Assembly (NCBI GenBank): GCA_023622385.1
Contig: JAMNZI010000178.1
Span: 1 to 34,345, forward strand
Reading direction: 5' to 3'
Source of the DNA: Bacillota bacterium
GTDB taxonomy: Bacteria; Bacillota; Clostridia; Caldicoprobacterales; Caldicoprobacteraceae
Length of the DNA: 34,345 nucleotides
Of this stretch, positions 34,126-34,345 are shown in pieces. Numbering within the stretch: the stretch's first letter is position 1; every line of letters begins with the position of its first letter. The notes beneath the pieces were generated by a model, which worked only from the letters and a program-made list of their open reading frames with translations, was not told the origin of the DNA and searched no databases. Made by a program: the position numbers and the translations under genes.

Positions 34126-34345
34126 ATGGCAAAACAGACTTTCACCATTACCGGGATGACGTGCACGGCATGTGCGAGGGCCGTAGAGAGGAGCGTCAGC
34201 AAAGTAGATGGCGTAAAATCTGCCAGCGTGAATTTTGCCACCGAAAAGCTGACGGTGGAGTTTGATGAGGGCAAAGTAGATTTAAACAGGATAAAAGAGG
34301 CGGTTGAAAAGGCCGGATATGGACTGCAGGAGGATGAGGAGCCCG
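34126..34345 (+). CDS. copA: Copper-translocating P-type ATPase, N-terminus (cut by window end)
   Basis: The visible 73 residues form a heavy-metal-associated (HMA) domain: Cys13 and Cys16 in GMTCTACAR bind Cu(I), followed by VKSASVNFATEKLTVEFDEG and VEKAGYGL. The acidic linker that follows (EDEEP) and the lack of a stop favour a copper-exporting P-type ATPase over a free CopZ chaperone of about 68 residues, but the ATPase domain lies outside the window. ATG 34126 follows GGGGTGG by eight bases. A strong promoter with an overlapping metal-type palindrome lies about 160 bases upstream, which suggests copper-inducible efflux at the membrane. Confidence 0.8.
   Translation, partial: MAKQTFTITGMTCTACARAVERSVSKVDGVKSASVNFATEKLTVEFDEGKVDLNRIKEAVEKAGYGLQEDEEP

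Overview
The window reads as a chromosomal stretch from an anaerobic, saccharolytic bacterium of the Clostridia/Firmicutes. This rests on an AddAB-type recombination nuclease pair, a Pdp-type pyrimidine-nucleoside phosphorylase, strong GGAGG-type ribosome binding sites with frequent TTG/GTG starts, and oxygen-sensitive or anaerobe-typical proteins (radical SAM sulfatase-maturase-like enzyme, ferredoxin-fused aldo/keto reductase, bacteriohemerythrin). Base composition is moderate and gene density is high. I cannot name the species from sequence alone. No rRNA, tRNA, CRISPR array, insertion sequence or phage gene was seen.

Layout. 1-2603: end of a MacA-like adaptor followed by the MacB-like ATPase and permease of a tripartite-type exporter. 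2811-4139: pyrimidine-nucleoside phosphorylase. 4388-9117: a sugar cluster of a zinc polyol dehydrogenase, an FGGY (xylulokinase-like) kinase and a GH127 beta-L-arabinofuranosidase. 9179-10960: a long-form Xaa-Pro aminopeptidase, ending at a bidirectional terminator facing a minus-strand uroporphyrinogen-decarboxylase-like methyltransferase and a YkuK-family protein. 13171-16798: a metallo-beta-lactamase-fold hydrolase, the DNA-uptake channel ComEC, and a YjbQ-family protein. 16880-22135: an alpha/beta hydrolase, glucose-6-phosphate isomerase, a DUF89/ARMT1-like phosphatase, a small protein with a MetH-type activation fold plus a Cys cluster, and a radical SAM/SPASM enzyme with a C-terminal SEC-C zinc motif; the run closes with a strong terminator. 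22300-23943 (minus): ferredoxin-type aldo/keto reductase and bacteriohemerythrin. 24137-30869: addB-addA. 30988-32190: a ROK-family regulator. 32565-33591: an ABC transporter reduced by an internal deletion, so that the ATPase runs out of frame into the tail of its former permease. 34126-end: start of a copper P-type ATPase behind a near-consensus promoter with a GC-rich palindrome at its start site.

How the genes fit together. The GH127 enzyme, dehydrogenase and kinase would release a pentose from arabinan-type glycans and pass a pentose/pentulose toward the pentose-phosphate pathway. The pgi, DUF89, MetH-activation-like and radical SAM genes lie close together and may form one transcript. 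addAB is a repair/recombination pair with unusual features: AddB has no Walker A motif, while AddA carries a C-x2-C-x5-C Fe-S staple normally expected in AddB. The end of the window is a decayed exporter followed by a metal-regulated copper efflux gene.

The observations I rate highest are the Fe-S motif in AddA, the deletion-fused ABC transporter, the pgi-linked DUF89/MetH-like/radical SAM cluster, and the palindrome over the copper promoter.
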